Part shown: one piece after another, positions 7,513-9,635 of the stretch | How positions within the stretch are numbered: the first letter of the stretch is position 1 | How the letters are laid out: every line of letters begins with the position of its first letter | Assembly (NCBI GenBank): GCA_031287845.1 | Contig: JAITSI010000043.1 | Location: forward strand, 1-9,635 | Direction: 5' to 3' | Origin: Puniceicoccales bacterium | GTDB lineage: Bacteria > Verrucomicrobiota > Verrucomicrobiia > Opitutales > JAIRLM01 | DNA length: 9,635 nucleotides | Program-made: the position numbers and the translations under genes | Notes under the pieces: generated by a model | What the model saw: the letters and a program-made list of their open reading frames with translations, nothing else | Database searches by the model: none | What the model was told of the DNA's origin: nothing

Positions 7513-7537
7513 CTGCCATGGCAGATGCCATGGGCAG
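7513..7537. repeat. 12-bp palindrome and overlapping hairpin
   Basis: CTGCCATGGCAG (7513-7524) is a perfect palindrome. With the next 13 bases it also forms a near-perfect hairpin (ATGGC-AGAT-GCCAT core with flanking CTGCC/GGCAG arms, one bulge). It lies inside the insertion that distinguishes the downstream from the upstream element. Confidence 0.55.
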
Positions 7538-7693
7538 CGCGCAGGTCGCCCCGCGTAGCTCTTTCTCCATCAGGGCCGGCCCGCGGCACTGCCCACTCCG
7601 CCGGGCGGCGCCCGTAAGCGGCCCTTCCCTCAAAAAGTCAAGCTCCTGCACAACAGAACCATATCGGTCACTTTTCCCGGTGGAGGTGGAGTG

Positions 7694-7711
7694 CGGTTTT
7701 ACGGGTCCTGA
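7694..7711. repeat. Right terminal inverted repeat
   Basis: CGGTTTTACGGGTCCTGA, the partner of 7156-7173. The sequence immediately outside (from 7712) belongs to a different repeat that recurs at 9486, which helps fix the element boundary here. Confidence 0.65.
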
Positions 7712-7789
7712 GCCGAAGCTGGAAAGTTTCGCAATTTCCCAGTCGAAGAAAATCCTTGCCAAAGCAGTTCCCTTGACCAGATTGGCCAC
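7712..7789 (-). pseudogene. Remnant of a minus-strand coding end, related to 9485-9560
   Basis: On the minus strand this reads VANLVKGTALARIF then FDWEIAKLSSFGSG, which resembles VLKGTKEFCDSRWEIEQLFSSSA read at 9485-9553. At DNA level the shared stretches are CCGAAG, AACTTTYCAGC-type and TGGGAAATTG (minus strand). The KGT codons differ only synonymously, suggesting both descend from coding sequence. No complete gene is present here; the frame runs on into the repeat element. It also contains the upstream region of the phosphatase gene. I do not recognise the protein family. Confidence 0.35.
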
Positions 7790-7802
7790 ATGAGCCTATC
7801 AG
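7773..7802 (+). promoter_or_regulatory. Candidate sigma70-type promoter for the phosphatase gene
   Basis: TTGACC (7773-7778) and TATCAG (7797-7802) are separated by 18 nt. If used, transcription would start near 7809, downstream of the ATG at 7790, and would favour the TTG start at 7859. The match is moderate and could be chance. Confidence 0.2.
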
Positions 7803-9484
7803 ACAAGAACCCTGTCTCAGAATCGAAGCAACATATTCTGAGAAAAGAGGGCATTGCCTTGTCGCACAAATCCTCACCCTGGAAGGCCATCAAAACCAGG
7901 CCCGTCCTTTTTAGCGTCTGCCTGGTAACCACATTGCTGGCCATGGCCGGCACCGCTGCCTTGATCTTGCTTTTACCATTTCCCCTAATTTTTCTCGCCG
8001 TTCCGTTGGCCGCGCTGGCCATCGGCTCCATTGGCCTGTTTATCCTTTGCACCTGCCTCCGGAAAGACCACAGTACGCACAATGAGCCCATTCCAGCTCC
8101 TCCGTCACAGGAGAACAATAAAACTACGGACACGTCTAAGCTAGACGCCACAATTTCCCCAATGGCTCCCACTAGAGTCCAAAGCTTAACCCACTCCGAG
8201 CCCCCATCCGAACTTTCATCTCAACCCCCATCATCGGTCTCCTCCACAACCTCCTCTGAATCCTCTTCTCAAGCTTCACGATTGATATCTCCGGAAATTT
8301 CTTTTACGGAAACTGCGGTTCCCTTTTCCTTGCCCGCCAAAATCAGCGTCGAACTATCTGGAATAGAAAAGCCAACCGAGGAAAATGTAAAGGAACTTTT
8401 GCGGCTATTGTTCGGGGAAAACTTTCCCGTGGACGGCAGCGGGCTGGGGAAGATTGATTTCTATAGCATGGGGAAAAATGACATATTGCCAACAGCACTG
8501 GCGGAATATTCACGGAAACAGCACGGAGTAAAAACCCTTAGCTCCAGTACACAGTTTACCACAATAGTTTTTGCAACGAATGGAAACAGGAGTGTATATC
8601 GAAGAAGGCATGCATCCATTCCCCGCAATAGGATAATCAACGCTTCAGCCAACGAACAAACCATCTGGGGAGACATTTCGCAAATCACGGCAACGTCCTA
8701 TGTTTGCTCTAGCCCGGAACTTCTCATTGCATTTCTCCCGGACATGCCGAAACAGAGAGAATTTTGCGAAATACTGGGCGAGGAATTCGACGGAAAAAGC
8801 CTAATCATCGCAGACATAAGCACCATGGGAGGAGATTATCTAGAGGATTGGAAAACCTACAATCCCAACAGCACATACGCATCATCATTTCCAGGAGATG
8901 GCACGATAACAAATGTCGTCATGATATCTGCAATAGCGCGGAATATATTACTTGGACCATGCAATATTTGCTTGCCAATTGAATTTGTCCTGCAAAGCTT
9001 TCAATTAAGGAACAAAAATGGGAGAATAAATACCTTCCATCAGCTACGCATCAATGGTTGGCATGACGGAGGAGGGCTACCTCCGCAATTGACCCAGATT
9101 ATCCTAGAAGACTATAAAAAATTCGAAGCAAAGGTCGCCAAATCGTCAGGCCGGCCACAGGAACCGGTTTACCTGCTTGCCCACTGCGATTCCGGCGCCG
9201 GCCGCTCCCCATCCTTTCTCATCTATCGCGATATCGACAGGGTGGCAAATGCCTGCCAAAAGCTGGGATGGGCCTTCACCTGCGACCACGAAAATCAGAA
9301 TCAAATTCTCATCAATGGCAATGTCAACCTAAGCTGGGTGCTGTGCCGCATTTTGCAGAATGGCATTAATGCCCGCGCCGTCTATGGACAAGGACTCTAT
9401 CAATTCCCAAGCTATGCCGAATATGCGAACTTCCTCGCCGGAGTACCGGAAAAGACGAAAGACAAAATGAAATCGAACACCTAG
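7790..9484 (+). CDS. Membrane-anchored protein tyrosine phosphatase, Inc-like effector candidate
   Basis: 564 residues. The N-terminal 37 residues are polar. Two hydrophobic stretches at about 39-62 and 64-90, split by a short Pro-containing turn, form a bilobed hairpin like that of chlamydial Inc proteins. A Ser/Pro/Thr-rich linker follows (about 94-165). The C-terminal half matches classical Tyr-specific PTPs in order: an NRS (266-268)/IINAS (282-286) region resembling the NRY...YINAS pTyr loop; a region like YIATQGP..FW (about 303-328); the general-acid loop GWHDGGGLPP with W424-H425-D426 (canonical WPD); the P-loop HCDSGAGRS with nucleophile C466 and R472; and a C-terminal Y537-x-F539 like QYxF. 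The expected reaction is dephosphorylation of phosphotyrosine. Membrane anchoring and a host target are inference; no secretion signal can be proven. The ATG at 7790 lacks a ribosome site; TTG at 7859 has one and would give 541 residues. The gene is visibly AT-richer than the operon. Confidence 0.85.
   Translation: MSLSDKNPVSESKQHILRKEGIALSHKSSPWKAIKTRPVLFSVCLVTTLLAMAGTAALILLLPFPLIFLAVPLAALAIGSIGLFILCTCLRKDHSTHNEPIPAPPSQENNKTTDTSKLDATISPMAPTRVQSLTHSEPPSELSSQPPSSVSSTTSSESSSQASRLISPEISFTETAVPFSLPAKISVELSGIEKPTEENVKELLRLLFGENFPVDGSGLGKIDFYSMGKNDILPTALAEYSRKQHGVKTLSSSTQFTTIVFATNGNRSVYRRRHASIPRNRIINASANEQTIWGDISQITATSYVCSSPELLIAFLPDMPKQREFCEILGEEFDGKSLIIADISTMGGDYLEDWKTYNPNSTYASSFPGDGTITNVVMISAIARNILLGPCNICLPIEFVLQSFQLRNKNGRINTFHQLRINGWHDGGGLPPQLTQIILEDYKKFEAKVAKSSGRPQEPVYLLAHCDSGAGRSPSFLIYRDIDRVANACQKLGWAFTCDHENQNQILINGNVNLSWVLCRILQNGINARAVYGQGLYQFPSYAEYANFLAGVPEKTKDKMKSNT
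7847..7851 (+). promoter_or_regulatory. Shine-Dalgarno supporting an alternative phosphatase start
   Basis: GAGGG lies 7 nt before the in-frame TTG at 7859, giving a protein starting MSHKSSPWKAIKTRP and still containing both membrane segments. The ATG at 7790 has no comparable site. Confidence 0.35.
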
Positions 9485-9635
9485 CGCCGAAGAGCTGAAA
9501 AGTTGCTCAATTTCCCAACGCGAATCGCAAAATTCCTTCGTCCCTTTCAGCACCCTAAATTGACGGCCAAAACGCCCGAGCAAATGGCTGAGAATGCGGC
9601 CTGCGGCGATCTGAAGCGCGACAGTTTTGATCCAA
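9329..9635 (-). CDS. C-terminal part of an unrecognised minus-strand gene entering from the right edge
   Basis: The minus-strand frame is open from the window edge (9634) and reads WIKTVALQIAAGRILSHLL, GRFGRQFRVLKGTKEFC, DSRWEIEQLFSSSA; it stays open to a stop at about 9329, antisense to the phosphatase 3' end. The part outside the phosphatase (9485-9635) looks like real protein with an amphipathic helical segment, and its end resembles the remnant at 7712-7789. A 156-nt convergent overlap would be unusual, so the true end may be altered or the gene degraded. No family is recognised. On the plus strand an ATG at 9584 is also open to the edge, a weaker alternative. Confidence 0.3.
   Translation of the reverse strand, partial: WIKTVALQIAAGRILSHLLGRFGRQFRVLKGTKEFCDSRWEIEQLFSSSALGVRFHFVFRLFRYSGEEVRIFGIAWELIESLSIDGAGINAILQNAAQHPA

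Larger units (their letters stand above)
7156..7711 (-). repeat. Downstream member of the modular repeat family, MITE-like, inverted relative to the upstream copy
   Basis: 556 bp bounded by TCAAGACCCGTAAAACCG (7156-7173) and CGGTTTTACGGGTCCTGA (7694-7711), reverse complements at 17 of 18 positions. Read on the minus strand it has the same module order as the upstream element: module A (7702-7577), GGCCTCGAGGGCCGGCCGGG, G/C hairpin, CCCCAGCT module, and the GTCAACCGGCGGACCGG terminal module. It also carries a net 72-bp insertion (within 7502-7576) and a second copy of the GGCC/hairpin block. It fills the interval between hldD and 7712. No transposase is present and no target-site duplication is seen. 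A minus-strand frame is open across the whole element. Confidence 0.75.

Noticed and set aside
7091..7789. 232-residue minus-strand open frame across the downstream repeat
   Set aside because: Not called as a gene: it joins the remnant at 7712-7789 to the repeat and runs into the hldD 3' end, with no ribosome site seen. Only the module A part shows coding-like divergence, reported as a finding.
9584..9635. Start of a new plus-strand gene (ATG 9584, MAENAACGDLKRDSFDP)
   Set aside because: Only 17 codons are visible without a ribosome site, and the minus-strand frame across the same bases looks more protein-like and matches the remnant at 7712-7789.

Overview
The window suggests a Gram-negative bacterium with a GC-rich genome. 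It holds a compact translation/LPS gene block (nusA, infB, rbfA, obg, hldD), and hldD implies a heptose-containing LPS. The start of IF-2 (ATRIYLLSKRLGMSNRSLL, then GRGFDVSSASSSI) reminds me of Verrucomicrobiota (Opitutae-like) IF-2. The last gene, a tyrosine phosphatase with a two-helix membrane hairpin, would suit a host-associated member of the PVC group. That placement is inference from memory and was not searched.

Layout. 1-161: possible tail of a gene entering from the left, apparently frameshifted. 162-815: no recognisable ordinary gene; a GC-rich modular repeat (about 174-621) and then about 190 bp of leader. 816-7137: five plus-strand genes with tiny gaps or 14-nt overlaps, almost certainly one operon. 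7138-7711: a second copy of the repeat family in opposite orientation, bounded by an 18-bp imperfect terminal inverted repeat. 7712-7789: a short segment that recurs in diverged form at 9486-9540; its minus strand looks like the C-terminus of a protein. 7790-9484: a plus-strand, visibly AT-richer gene for a membrane-anchored classical protein tyrosine phosphatase. 9485-9635: the second diverged copy, read as the tail of a minus-strand gene entering from the right.

How it works together. NusA (elongation/antitermination), IF-2 (initiator tRNA delivery), RbfA (30S maturation) and Obg (50S assembly GTPase) form a transcription/translation/ribosome-assembly unit. HldD makes ADP-L-glycero-D-manno-heptose for LPS core. 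The phosphatase looks like accessory, host-directed cargo: an Inc-like bilobed hydrophobic hairpin, a Ser/Pro-rich linker and an HC(X)5R catalytic domain with a WHD version of the WPD loop. The most interesting signals are this protein, the inverted repeat elements bracketing the housekeeping operon (one module of which diverges like coding sequence), and the diverged direct repeats bracketing the phosphatase.
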